Below, piece after piece: positions 1-12,741 of a stretch of 64,000 bases of DNA. The stretch lies in contig JAHLJT010009436.1 in assembly GCA_031308135.1 (NCBI GenBank), positions 141,754,303 to 141,818,302 on the forward strand. The letters are read 5' to 3'. Numbering within the stretch: the stretch's first letter is position 1; each line of letters begins with the position of its first letter. Position numbers and translations under genes: made by a program. Below the pieces are notes generated by a model that saw only the letters and a program-made list of their open reading frames with translations, did no database searches and was not told the DNA's origin. This DNA is from Acheta domesticus (taxonomy: Eukaryota > Arthropoda > Insecta > Orthoptera > Gryllidae).

Positions 1-579
1 ATATTGCACATATTGCAGGCAATATTGCACAAAAGTTTCAAAAAAATGTACCTGATCATAATGAAAGGACTCACTATGGAGAACAAATTGTATTTGAATG
101 AAAAATCTCTATCTTCAATTTTGTAGTAGTAGGAAGAAGCCAAAAAAATTCAAACTTTTGAAATTTTTGAAAATTCAGAGTTAATCATGAAAATTGCAAT
201 TATCATAAGTATATTTTACTCTCTTTGTACTAGAAATTTAAAGAAAAAAATTTGGAGCCAGTTTTGAGGAAATTTGGGAAATGTCCCAGGGGCTTCTTGT
301 AAAGTACCTCCAAATTTTAAAGAAAATTTTCAACATCTCGAAGCTTCAACTCAAGCCAGATGGACAGGGGTTTCTTCAATTTGAAATGAATCCTATGCAT
401 GCTCTAGCTGCTAGTGGTGTGCACAGACGGATGTTTTGAAAAAAATCTCTTTCTTGGTATCAGGAGATTCCAAATGTGTATTTTCATTGAAATATCAAAA
501 TCAATTTTCTGCAACATTAAATAACTTTCTCTATAGTATGTATATTAGTCCATGTATATGGATGTATACGAGAAAGTAA
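1..579 (+). repeat. Unclassified modular repeat, copy R1 (3' part)
   Basis: This stretch is the hairpin-ended part of the interspersed repeat that recurs through the window, in what I call forward orientation. It contains the family hallmarks: the 'ggagccagttttgagg' module border, the 'cttcaattttgtag' block, the phrase around 'acagacgga', and an end where 'ctttctctatagtatgta' and 'tgtatacgagaaagta' can pair as a hairpin. It lies in an intron of the gene whose next exon begins at 729. No coding potential is visible. The upstream part lies outside the window. Confidence 0.8.
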
Positions 580-728
580 AATAGGTCTTTAAATAAGGTC
601 ATGTACAATTTTTGGGATGTACTAACCAGTATGTACTTGGCACTTATTTTCTGCATAAGTATCTGTTCTAGAAATTTGGCACATTTATTAAAACCTCTTA
701 CAATTTTTTTCTTTTTTAATGTTCGTAG

Positions 729-1013
729 GATAATTATGACAGAATGTGTGCAGAAACTAAACCAAAGAAGGTTCGGAAGAAGGCTAAACCTTCTGCCATG
801 ACTCGACCAAGTAAACGTGGCAAGAAGAAGCGACGTATGAATAGGTTTTCAGAGCCATGCTCAGTGGATAGTTCAAGTCAGCAGTTGGACACGCCTAGCG
901 AGTGTCCAAATCCCCAGTATGAACATAGCTCTGAAACAGGTATGACTTTTAAAAGTTGCAACTATTACCTTTTGAATATCAACGTCCAGTCATTTGTTGT
1001 ACATTATGATTTT

Positions 1014-1048
<35 letters not shown>

Positions 1049-1882
1049 CTTTAAAAAATGCATTTTTCAGATAATAACGCAGGAGAAAATTCTTCTCCAT
1101 CTGAAAGTTTTGAGCCATACATTAAAGAGGAGCCAGTGGAAAACCCAACACCTGAGCCTCCAGTTTTGCCTGAGGCAGAGGCATCAGGTACATTTTTGAA
1201 TGCTTAAAAAATATATAATATAACTAATATATTCAGTGTATGACGAAGAAATGTGTTTCTAATGTACAGTGCCAGATGTGCAAGTTGTGGAGGAGGAAGT
1301 GGTACTGAGCATGGCAGAAGAACTTCCTCTGGATCCTGTAGAGTTGGCCAATCAAGCTTCTCGCCTTCTAGAAGAGCATGATCTTACCAATGTTTTAAAT
1401 CAAATTCCTGCAGATGCATTTAATGACCTATTTACTGGTAGGTTTAATGGATTCTTATTATGTGTATGCATGTATATTTTTTAGAAGTCCACTAACTGAC
1501 ATTTTCATGACCATTTTCAGAAGATAAAAATGGTGAATATGAGCCAACAAGAGAAGAAACAGAAGAATTGGAGAGAGCTTTAGAAGCAGTTGATAAGGAT
1601 GTAAAGTCCCTAGAGAAACTGTCACAAACTCAGGGTTTACTGGATTCCTTGACGGATGAGCATGCGCTACTCCAGACTTTAGCCCAATTGCCTGAGGTGC
1701 CTGCACTCACTGTGCCAGGTATTGTACCTGTGTTCACATCGTACCACAATGGTTTTGTTGTTAATTCACACAGTTCATCTTCAATGGACAATAAGAATAT
1801 GGTGGCACATTCGTCAGAATCTCCATCGGTTCTTCCATATCCTACCATATCAATTCAGACTCAGACAGACATGCCTTCTTAG
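729..1882 (+). CDS. C-terminal exons of an unidentified, probably nuclear protein
   Basis: Four exons join in one frame: 729-939, 1071-1187, 1270-1437 and 1521-1882 (stop TAG at 1880). Every acceptor is a clean AG (ttcgtag, tttttcag, tgtacag, attttcag), every donor is GT, and every junction falls after the first codon base, so the 117-bp and 168-bp middle exons are symmetric and could be skipped without a frameshift. The first exon reads through 'DNYDRM' into a very basic stretch (residues about 9-38: KKVRKKAK, KRGKKKRR), a likely nuclear localisation signal. The second is acidic and proline-rich and has 'IKEEPVE', a SUMO-site-like motif. The third and fourth are acidic helices, probably coiled coil (REETEELERALEAVDKD), then a Ser/Thr-rich tail. 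The N-terminal part lies outside the window. I do not recognise the family securely. A subunit of a chromatin complex of the INO80D/KANSL2 type is a guess from style only. That it is a real gene is well supported; its identity is not. Confidence 0.82.
1017..1045. repeat. (AT)n microsatellite in intron
   Basis: A run of AT dinucleotides about 29 bp long sits in the short intron between the first and second exons of the gene at 729-1882, just upstream of the tttttcag acceptor. Confidence 0.95.
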
Positions 1883-4800
1883 CAGTCTCTGTCTGTTGTG
1901 ACTGTGTGTGAACAGTCGCCAATGTCACCACAAACTTTGTTTGACACATCTTAAGCATTTAGTGAAATAATGTGTTGTGGACAGTCACTTTGTGATGAAT
2001 TGATGAACTAGAACTGAATTCTTGGTCATGCCCTGGAATCTAAATGTATAGTAGTATAGAAGTGTTCAGCAATGTATCTTCCTCACAACTCATTTACATA
2101 TTTCACAAAAAATTGTTTATATTCAAAGAATTTGTATAATATATGGGATGAACTTCGTGTGAATATCACATGCCAAATTCTGATTTAAGATGCATTGTAA
2201 CAATGTGATAGAAGATCATTGTGAGAGCATAAATGAATGCAATGAGGGATGAAGATATGGGACTATTGTGTTTAAAATAGAATGTATGTAAAATTTTGTT
2301 CTGCTGGTGGCAATATATGAATTCATTTTGGTGTAACTTCTAATATTCAATTTTGTAAAAGTTGAGTAGAATCAACTAAACATTTTAGTAATTGTTTTAG
2401 GTATATCACTTGTTCAAAATTACATATCTTAATACCTCTAAGGGAGGTAGTGTTATGCATGAATAGATTGGGGTAGGGTCTAGGACATGTGAAACACTCG
2501 AAATTTGGCACATTCGTATTATTGTAGATATTGCTGTAATTACAGTTAACCACCTATTAATACTTACGTATTTTTTATTGTAATATTAAAATTGTGTGTA
2601 TAAGGAATTTTTGAATCCAATGTTGAAAATACGTATCTGAAGAAATTGCTAGACACATTATTTTGATAACTTTGACCATGCTGGTTTTAAATTTCAGATA
2701 TTGAGAAGTGCATCTCAAGCTCTGCACTTTCAAATTGATTATTTTAACTGAAAGGCACTGATTTATGGGGTTGTGAAGGATGCTATACTTATGTGCAAAG
2801 GCAGTTCTTGTGTGAAGTGAATTAATTTTTTGTGTCGATGAAACTGAAGTAAATGGCAGAAAGCAAGTTACAGATTTAAAATATATTCAAATCAGTTGTT
2901 CTTCCTTAAAATTCATTGCAATATTGGTTGTTATCATGTAAGTGTTTTGCGAACCAGGTGGGTGTTATAAATTTTTTTATTCTCATAAAACTTAAAACTA
3001 TTTAATGGACTCATTCTGTGTACTTAAATTTCAGGTGATCAGTTTTGGTTCAAAGCAGATACGTTATGTTATATTTTTTTGGTCTGCAACTCTTAATCTT
3101 AGTTCCAGCATATGTTAACGCTTTTGAAAGTTCATTCCTTCATGTTTTGTTAATGAAAATTGGAAGTGGTTTAAGGGGGTTTAATGAATGTCCTTGCCTA
3201 AATATTTTATTTACATAAATGAAGGAAGATGCAATCATTTCAGAGAAAATTTGATCAAAATATTTTGTGGTTTAGTTTGTATTATTATTCTAACTGGGTT
3301 TATTGAGAAAAGGATTCAATTAAAAGAATTTGATGAAAAGATTGTGAAATTAAGGAAAGTTAAAAGATTGGTTGTTTTGCCAAAATGTATTAGCAAAGAT
3401 ATTGGTGTGACTTTCAAGAATCATTGGGTGCCTATTTTTAATGCAGATACTAGACATTGCTTTGAGGTGCATTTTACAATGTTGTGTGATGGAATTTTGA
3501 TTTGTGTGAATGTCTTGAGTGTATGTATAAATTTTCTGTTCCTTCAACAGCAACAAAAACTTGACATTAAAGTGAGTGACTTTTTTCTCTCCCTTTGTTG
3601 TATCAGATGTTTTATATACTTGAACAATGTAAGTTTATTATTGTAGAAGCCTTGAAAGATGACTTTGGTGTTTTGCTCTTATTCTCTCTGAAATGTTTGA
3701 TATTTGATTGTTGTCATGATAATTTATTAGTTAGATTTATTTGTTCTGTTGCAAGGTATTCTATAAACCACCTTCACTGATTTATTTGTAACATTGTATT
3801 GACTACATTTCGTTGTTGAATTGATATTATGTCTCTTAAAATGAATACTTTTGTGATTCTTTAAAAAATAATGTTGGAACCTCTGTCAGAAAAAAACCTG
3901 TTGTGTATCTCCAACAAGATTTTACAAGTAAAGTTATTACCAATGATTTTGTTAGTGTATTTGTAGATTTCCATGGTCAAATGTGAGGCAGCTTCTATAT
4001 TTATTTTTTTATGAACTGGTGAGATGTGTATTAATTTTTGTGTCACCAAAACTTGGTTATTTATATTTGTGTCCATTAAATGTGAAGACTTTGTAATAAT
4101 AAATTCCTCTCTAAGCCTAGATGTGCAAAGAGGTTATTTTAAATTGTAAGTTTCATCTTTATTTGGGAATTATAAAATACAGTAAAATGTAATTAGCTGC
4201 CAGCATCTTAAAATTCTTTGGAGTTCAGAAATTTGGCACAAGAGAGTTCATTGTTAATTTAATGTTGAATATTTCTTGAGTGTACTATCATATTAAAAAT
4301 TGAGTGTAAACTTTTGAAGAATATCTGTTGAAGAATGACTTGAAAAATGTTTTGCTTGTACAGTTGTGCTGGTCAGTATTCTTTTCACTCCTCTTTGAAT
4401 GTGATCTCAATTTTTGCAATTCTTTGAAGTAGCAAAATTTATTTAGATCACCAGAGTACAGAACAAGAATCCAATTTATATTCCAAAATAACACGGAATA
4501 CAATTAACAGTAAAATACTTTTGTGACTTTGTTTTAAATTGTTTTTTTTTTTTTTCCCCTACTTTAATATATGTTATACAGTAACTAATTTGTTCTGTGT
4601 ACTCATATATTGGGGATTAAAAATGGCATAGGCATAGTGCAATGATATTTAATGGAAACTGGTGATTTTTCTTGCATTTTCTCTTGTTGTATTTCAGACA
4701 ACACAATGACCTACGTAAAGTTAATGAAGTGCAGATAGATATTCTGCTGAATGTCTGAAGGTTTTTTTCTCCTGTAGGTTTGGTACTTCCTTTGCTGATC

Positions 4801-7150
4801 CTGTGTTATATGTTCTAGTCATTTACATCTCACTCTTTTTATTTTGTGGAAGATGTGTCCCTTTTTAAGTCTTTATGTTAATGTCATGTCATATTAGGTT
4901 ACTTTGATTATTGTAAACATCATAATTTTGAGTATGTACTATTAGTCTAGTCCTCAAGAACATATGTATCAACATATGAACAAGTAGTGTTTGGAACATT
5001 GACAAATTTATATAGAAAAGAACTTGTGAAAAATAATTAATGTTAGATTTTTTGGGAGCCTTCAGTATATTGAAGATAACATCATTAATATTTGGTTGTA
5101 ATAGATTAAGAATTGTCAGTGTCTGAGGGAAAAAGCGTGCATTGTTGTTTCATTTATAAAAAATCCCAGTTACTAACACTAGAGAGATGTAAAATTTGTT
5201 GTCACGTAACACGCTTATCCTGATTCTTGCAGCCGAACAGCTGAGAAATTTAATGGTCACTCATAATTTCTGAATAAGAAAAGTTTTCAGTATGTTAAAT
5301 CTTGCCGTTTATTCTCTTTAGTGAGATTTTTAATTGTGCACATATCGGGTAATGAACAGTTGGTTGTCACACGAACAGATATGTTCCCTGCTGTTAATTA
5401 CGGTTGATACCTGATATTAAAAATAATTTCCAAAATTGAGTTTGCTCATGGTGTTGACAATTCTGGGTTACTGGAAATTCTTTCAATATCATCCCTTTCT
5501 TTCATAAATTGTTTGTATTATCTTGAAATGCTTTAGTACTCCATGACAGATGTCAAATGTGTGTATAGCTTTAGTTTTTTATGACATGCTTTTGCATATT
5601 GTTTGAAGGCTGAATTTCTGATGTGATTTGGGGTGAAGTCTACCTCTGTGTCTAAATATGATCACATTTGTGAATGGAGAGGAAAATACTGATTTAAGAA
5701 CAAAATAATTGCTCACTGAATGTGTGCTATTGCTTGTTTATGTACCTTACATGATTGGGGGCTTTGCATTTCAGGTCAATAAGTAGATTGTAATGTTGTG
5801 TTGTGTATTTTTCTTGTATGAAAAGAGTAGCTTAAAATTGTGGTGCATTTGTGAGGTGTGTTCTGTTCCAAAGATGTCCGGTGGAACTCATGAAACTCAT
5901 TCCAGTATAGTTTTATCTTTTTATTACTAAAGCAGTTATTATTTTTGTACCTCTATTTCATATAACAATATTATTACTCTTCAGAATAACTTAAGATCAA
6001 ATAATTTTCAAAATCAATTCTCACCTGCAAATTAGTGACCTAACTTCAGTTCTTAAAGAATTGTAATGTGGGAGATCCATTATCTTATAAAAGATACAAG
6101 TTTTATAATATTATTTAAGAAAAATTGTAATACCATTACTTATTTAATAAACAATTAGTTTTCAATTTTATCTCGTTGAATTCATGTTAATGACAATGGG
6201 TTAATGGTTAAATATGTCCTGTTGTCCTTAATTGCTTTAGATATGTATGTTTGTAACACAAAGAAGAAGACAACTTTCTGTAATAAGTAGAAAATTATTG
6301 TAATAAAATGGAATACATGAGAAACATGTATTTTAGGTCATTGATAAAAAAATCTGTAAAATTGCATGTTTCTCAGAAAAAGATTTGCTTTCATGATAAT
6401 GCTTCTTCTTTCTTTGTTGGATGTGACGCATGATTGTATTTGCAAATTAAAATTGGGTGAGAATGATAGAATTTTAGATTTATGCTTCTCTAAATTATAT
6501 GCTTATTTAATATCAATTAAGAAGACTGTATACAGAAATGTGTAGCTTTTTAATGTGTAGTTTATTATAGAGTTTTGGCCCACTAAATATTTTTAGTGCA
6601 TTAATAGGTACGGAGGTACCTCTTTTATTTGATTTTAGATGATAATTTACATTGGATTGTCATAGTGCTTTATGGTTTAATATGTCTGTTAGGTGTGTTT
6701 TTGTGTAATTGACTAATGATGGACTGAAGACACCAATGCAAGAAAGAAGATGGATTATTTTTTGCATTTGGAGCTGGGCATTTGAAATTGTATATAGTAA
6801 ATGTTTCAAGGAAAGGCAAAAGGAGAATCTCGGTTTTTGTGATAGTGACTGTCCTGGAATCCAAGTCTCTTTTATGTGAAAAAATAACTAATTGACTACC
6901 TGGACTTTCTGTTTAGTCTGTGCCATTGTGTGTCAACTAGCAGTTATAAAGAAATGTTTAAGCAGCCAGGGAATTGAAGCACTGCATTGTGACCTAAACA
7001 GCTTGCAGAAGTAGCCGGTTTTTTAAACACATTGATTCTGTGTATATAATGAGACGTATGTACATTTTTTTAAAGCCAATTTGTATTTGCATGTAATCAA
7101 CTGTTATGTATATGTTTGATGTTCAGAGATGTCCATTGTTGACAAATATG
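1883..7150 (+). other. Probable long 3' UTR of the upstream gene
   Basis: After the stop at 1880-1882 there are about 5.3 kb of T-rich sequence with none of the transposons or repeat-family copies that crowd the rest of the window. No convincing coding frame is present. The longest reading frame here (around 3188-3646) has low-complexity, hydrophobic composition and no exon borders. Canonical AATAAA hexamers occur at 4098, 6147 and 6302, so several poly(A) sites are possible. An unusually long 3' UTR, with or without shorter isoforms, is the simplest reading. Ordinary intergenic DNA is the alternative. Confidence 0.45.
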
Positions 7151-7411
7151 AACTATAAATTAAACAGTATTATAGGTTTACAATTTATTTTGTTTTTTCT
7201 TTCCATCATTTTTTCTTTCCCTTTTATTTTCATTTGAATTCTGACTTCTCCTTTGTAGTTGTAACCTCATAGCCATTAGTGCATTAAACTGTGTGTGAGA
7301 GTATATGTATTTATACCAATGCTATGTCTCATTCTAATGTAGTCAAGGAGATTTCATGAACTTTCCAAACATAGTGAATATGGGTTGCATAATAATAAGG
7401 AGCATATCTCA
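7151..7411. other. AT-rich spacer, nothing recognised
   Basis: Non-coding, T-rich sequence between the presumed 3' UTR and the MITE that begins at 7420. I see no gene, repeat or RNA feature. Confidence 0.6.
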
Positions 7412-7419
7412 CATATATA

Positions 7420-7669
7420 CACTGGCGGATCCTGGGGGGGGCATGCGCCCCCCCCCCCCCAAGCCTAGAGTTTTTGTTTACCTTCCTTTATTTAGCAATA
7501 TTGATTTAAATATTTATTTATGTTCAAATTATATAATTATTTAAACAATAATATTGTATAGTATCATATCTATAGTACTTAAATAATATACAATATAACA
7601 AATACATTTATTATTTAAAAAAAATCTATTATGCCCCCCCCCCCCAATGGTCTGCTGGATTTGCCCCTG
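7420..7669. mobile_element. Short hAT-type MITE
   Basis: A 250-bp element with imperfect terminal inverted repeats (TIRs): it opens with CACTGGCGGATCC followed by a G run and a C run, and closes with a C run and the complement of CAGGGGCAAATCC. The flanking 8-mers, catatata (7412-7419) and cgcatata (7670-7677), agree at 6 of 8 bases, as expected for an old hAT target-site duplication. The inside is AT-rich and non-coding, so it depended on another element for movement. Confidence 0.75.
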
Positions 7670-7677
7670 CGCATATA

Positions 7678-10480
7678 ACTGCATGTATTTCCAACATTTG
7701 CATATATAAATGCAACAATTTCCCACTATATGTTATTGGGCAATATGTGATCATTTTCAATCTTTCTATATGCTCTAGAAGTTTGTAACAAGTATTCTGA
7801 TATTTCCTGTGTATGTGTGTATTCGTTTATCTATTTATAGATACATACATGCATTACATTAATATAAACAAACAAGTGAAACTCACTAAGCTCAAAAAAT
7901 GTTTCCGAGATCAATCAAGTTGAAGTTGATTCTGTTAAATTTGTCTTCTCAAAAACTAGGAGATAAAACTGGCTTTCTTTTACAAGCATTTCAATATGTA
8001 ATAATGCTCTTCAGTGATAAAAATAATTGGGTTCAACGATGGATGTTCTTGTAGGTTTTCACTGTTCTGTGACATAATTAAAAAGTAATAATTGACAGTT
8101 TTAGTACTCCCAAACTCCAGGACTTATTCAGATTTACGAATCAAATGAATAGAAAAAATTTGACTTAGCAATGTCTGCAAATCAAAACAAAAAATTGTCT
8201 TAGTGAATTTCATTTTATAACAATGATTTGTACATAGGTATATAACAAAAATATGCTTTTTAAAACAAACCTCTTGAATTAAGTAATTTGTGTAACATAT
8301 TTTTTGTTGAGGATTCATGATCATTGTTTGAAAATATTAATTATTGCTTTCTCCACAAATAATTATACAAAAAGGAAAAGTTGATACAATCAAATTGTAG
8401 CAAGAAATTTGTTAGGAAAATTGGAAGCGTTCTTATAAATCTTAGTAGACTCTGTTCTCAGTGCGTCGTAAGTAGAGAATTCCAACTCTTGAAATCGTCT
8501 CGCCCACTTATTTAATGTGAATGAATTGCTAAGCGTGAATACATAAATAACTTGTGAGTGATTCCTCTGCAAATATTTGTAGCGTGTATGAATAACTGTT
8601 CCATGTCTTCTTTAAATTTTTAAAAATTTGTTTTATTTGGATGAAATGGATCTGTTAAGTGGCATTTTCCATTACTCCCTTCCCCTCAAAATGCAACAGA
8701 TGTACAAATTTCCACAGGTGATTGCAAGTGTATTAAAAAAATTGAACTTTCAATGATGGCATTGTACGGGTATATATTATGTCAGGAAATCTAATAGTTA
8801 TTTACTGATAAATGTGTCTTGGAGGTTAAATTTTCTCTATTTTACTTATCAGTGTTTGGATATATGCAAGTTCAAAGGATATAAAAGGAGTCATATGCTA
8901 ATATTTTCGATTAATAGTACTCTGTATTATCCAAGATTGAAGAAAATGTACAATTTTATAATAATAGTTGCTTTTCTGGGAAGAAAATTCAGTCAGAATT
9001 TGTGTTTCTTTTCAGTCTTTTACTGTTTGGTGTAATTCAGGGTTTAGAAATCCAGTAAATTTTTACAAATCTGATGTTTGTGTATTTATTAATTTAATTT
9101 TTAACTTTTTTTTTTTTAGTGTTTGATGAAATGACTGCTTGTTGGTGTGTACTTGAAAAAAACAAAGAAAGAGTAAATAATAAGAATAGTTTATTCAAAA
9201 TTAAATTATGTAGAACAATTCTTCAGTTCATTTTTTTTCTATTCATTTAAAATTTATTTGCAGTAATTATATAACCTTTCTTGCAAATTCACATTAATTT
9301 TCAACAGTGTAGATGCATTGAGATGCAGTAATAACACTCTCAGTTGTATTCTATAACAGTTCATATTGAAATATTAAAGGATATTATATTGAAATATATT
9401 CAATTAAAACAAAGATAAATGAATAATTTGAATATTAATATTTATGCAAAGTATAAGTATATTACTAAAGAAAAAATAATACAGACAGAAAAGAAAATAT
9501 CTTCAGATTGCTTGTATTATTTTTACTATTTTGATTATTACAAAAATTGGGTTTTCTGAATATACATTTCTTTGTACAGATCTCATTATTTTAAAATTAA
9601 TGTTTCACTTTGTCCAGCTGAAAATATGTTTCTTTTCAGCTAATTTAATGCATTGCATTCTATTTAAAGAAATAAAAAATTCTGGTTACTCTAAGAAAGA
9701 AAAGATGTAAATTTGAACTGTTTAATGGAGATTTGTTTCCTCTAAATAATTCAGTTGGGCAATACTTCTGGCAAAGGTTATTTAGAAATGAAAAATTAAT
9801 GTATACAAATTGGACACACATGTATTTGTGTTTAATTAAAACTTGATTGATTTTTGCACAAAATTAATCAATCACATGTTCTCAAGTAGATGATCTAAAT
9901 GAAAACCTTGCTTAAATGCTTCAGTGATTATGCCTTGCAGTCTTACAAATGTCAATCCTATACTAATGTTTCTCTTGGGCCGTATAAATGATCTCATTGT
10001 GTGTATACCCAGAGAAATCATAGCAAGTGCTTGATGCATGTTTTCCTCTGATTTATGTTGCTGATTTTTATTTCATGCTCAAAATGCATATTTTCAGAAA
10101 TTTTAGGTGAAATTAATATTTCATTTCCAAGTTGCATTTCAAGGATGGGTACATAGGACTGGCATTTGCAGAGGACAAATAGAAGTGACGGTATAATATT
10201 GTATTAGAGTAGCACAGAAGTACAAAGAAAATCAGTGAGAATGCTTGTATTTTCTTCCTTTATTTATCAACTGAAAGCTTAATTTTGGTCTTCAACATAA
10301 GGAAGTTAATGTTATAATAAATCTAATGAGAAATAATGAAGTATAAGTGTAAACAATATAGACATTATGTTATTTACAGTATTATTGTAAGGCATTTAAT
10401 AATGTGGAAAGTGAAGGAAAATTAAATGTTTCACTGTGTTCTGTACTGGGATTTTTCTAATTCTGCCTCTTGAGCACTTA
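7678..10480. other. AT-rich spacer, nothing recognised
   Basis: About 2.8 kb of AT-rich, apparently unique sequence. Short open frames exist on both strands but all have biased, low-complexity composition and none has convincing splice sites. I find no RNA gene and no repeat-family copy. Confidence 0.55.
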
Positions 10481-10646
10481 TGGCCACGATGGAACATCAC
10501 ACGGCATTTCGCATCTTTCTCGGTCGTGCCGCTAGGAGTGGCATGATCACAAGCACTGCTTGATACGGTCGCGATCATGCGATACCTAGCGGCGTAACTG
10601 AGAATGACGCGAAATACTGTGACATATTCCATTGTGAAGACGGGCC
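10481..10646. mobile_element. Palindromic MITE, ~166 bp
   Basis: The two halves are imperfect inverted copies. The left half (ggccacgatgg, then catttcgc, then cgtgccgctagg) is mirrored on the right by cctagcggcg, gacgcgaaat and gaagacgggcc. GC content is clearly above the surroundings. A related half-copy (tatttcgcgtcgttctca) lies inside the hAT element at 17.5 kb. No coding capacity. Confidence 0.65.
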
Positions 10647-11311
10647 TTCAGAGGCAGAGTTTAAAAAATCTCAGTATAGAGTGAACGATTGAGTCTCACA
10701 AAAGCAAAATATTATAGCAAGTAGATTCAACCAACCTAATGACTGCTTGTGGAGACTCCGACATTTTCAGTACAAAATGCTTCATAGTCTTCCTGAATAG
10801 TTTATAATGCCACTCATAAAGTCGAGAATATCAGATGCTCTAAAAGTGATATAGTATCACAAAAAGGGAGGTCTGTGCGTTACTTGAAAATTCCTTCACT
10901 CACTGTAAGATTTTTAGAGGAACAAATTTGTTTTGATGTTCTTTAATAGTTTTTCATGAAACACTCTTTTGTAATGAAAACATTTACCACATTCTTAAAA
11001 ATGAAAATCAGAAAATTCAGGAAACCAAAGATGGTATATTAACCAGTGGTAGTATAGGTTCAATTGCATTACAATATAATAGTGAAAAACAAAACCAGAG
11101 AAAAAAGGTAGTCAGTTTCTGTTGGTTAGGAGTATGTGGAGGAGTTTTTGTACAAAGTAAAATATTACAGGAAAGTTATATCTTTAAGATCCGTACAAAG
11201 TTTGTACAAAGATTGTACAAATGCTCTGTATTTTGTTTATTAGTAAATGTGAAAATCAATATTACTCACACCTCTGTACTTTAAAATGCCATATTCTGTA
11301 CTGTTCCCTTT
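10647..11311. other. AT-rich spacer, nothing recognised
   Basis: Non-coding AT-rich sequence with no recognisable repeat or exon, ending where the next modular repeat copy begins. Confidence 0.55.
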
Positions 11312-12515
11312 TTACTTTCTCGTATACTACTACATTCGTTGTATAGAGAAAGTTGTGTAATGCTACATTGCAAAACGGAAACTTTGCAACAGGAAAATTC
11401 GTATTGTAGATCCCTGATATCGAAAAGTGGATATTTCTTGTTCCTGAATGTAGTAAATCCCTTCCTCTAATATGTTGTGTAGTCAGAATCCACGTTTTGT
11501 GGGTCTTGATAACGAAAATTGGTTTACGGCAGAAGGTTTGTCCGAAAGTCTGTCCGTTTGACTGTGAACGATAGCGGCGGCAGCCTTAACCCTGTTGAAG
11601 CCAGTGCAGTTTCATAAAAAATGTATTTCCAAATCGATCTGGCCGATGTCGCGAACCCTTGGATTTGAATCAGTTGTTTTAATTTTTGGGGATACTTTAC
11701 ACGAAGTCTCGAGAACATGTTCAATTTTTCTTAAAAAAGGCTCCAAATTTTTTGATTAAGCTTTGAACTCGGGTAGCGTAAAGGACGTTTAAACAAATGG
11801 CACAGGTCTCAGTTTCGTTAAAATGTCTGAATTTTCGAAAATTGCAAAAGCTCAAATTTTTCTTGGCGTCTTCCTTCAATTTCAATATGGGAGTTACAAA
11901 TTTTTTCCTCTGAATAAAATCCCGATCTTCAAAATTAGGTCTTTAATTGAAGACATATACATTTTTTCAAACTGTGAATAATTTGCGAATATAAGTTTGC
12001 ATGAAAAGGCAATTAAAAAAAAAGATTATCAAAAACGGCTCCAAATTTTTTTCTTGAAACTTTTTGTGCGGATAGTGACACATGTACTGAATAACTGTCA
12101 TTTTGAAGTATTATTTATATTTTTCAAAAATTATACAAATGTTTTTTAAATATCTCTCACTTCGTTAGTATTTACATTATGGGTATATTTTATATTTTAT
12201 TGAATGTGTGGGTACAAGAGCTTCAAATGAGTTCTTATGAAATTACTCGTAAACTCAAAAGTTTTCATGAAAATGAACTTATGAGCAAAATTGCGCATTT
12301 TCTGAAATGCTCCAACCCATGTTCTCCAAAATGGCTCCAAATTTTTCTTTAAACTTTGTGTACAGATAGTGCTGAATAGACTGAATTAAATGGCATACTC
12401 CATTTTTATGTATTATTTTGATTTTTGAAAAACTACACAAATAATTTTTTTTAAATATATCCCACGTTAATATTTACATTATAGACATTTATATTATTGC
12501 ATTTGTGAACACATC
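11312..12515 (-). repeat. Unclassified modular repeat, copy R2
   Basis: Reverse-orientation copy of the modular repeat. It begins with the hairpin end (ttactttctcgtatac ... gtatagagaaagtt), followed by the family block on cell-name features 'gataacgaaaattgg' and 'gtctgtccgtttgac', then several 'ggctccaaattttt' module borders. It fades out in the module containing 'cccacgttaatatttaca' and lacks the opposite end. Confidence 0.85.
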
Positions 12516-12741
12516 TGTGTAATGCAATAATGTATACAAATATTTGTACAATATGTGTGTGTGTTTGCGAGTGTGTGATATGACGATGGACACAGGGCTC
12601 TTTTACTACATTGCGAGAGGCCGACAAGTGGTGGTAGCGAGAGCGGCGCCGCCACGAGGGTCTGCCGTGACAGCTGGCGCGCTCATGGTTCCGGAGAAGC
12701 GGCAGGGCCACAGTTGAAACGGGTTATGCGCGGGCAACCAC

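Noticed and set aside
3188..3646. 152-codon open frame downstream of the first gene
   Set aside because: Composition follows the T-rich background (Ile/Leu/Phe/Cys), there is no domain, and it lies within the presumed 3' UTR.
7430..7645. G and C runs as a G-quadruplex or i-motif regulatory pair
   Set aside because: They belong to the subterminal parts of a MITE; a regulatory role is not needed to explain them.
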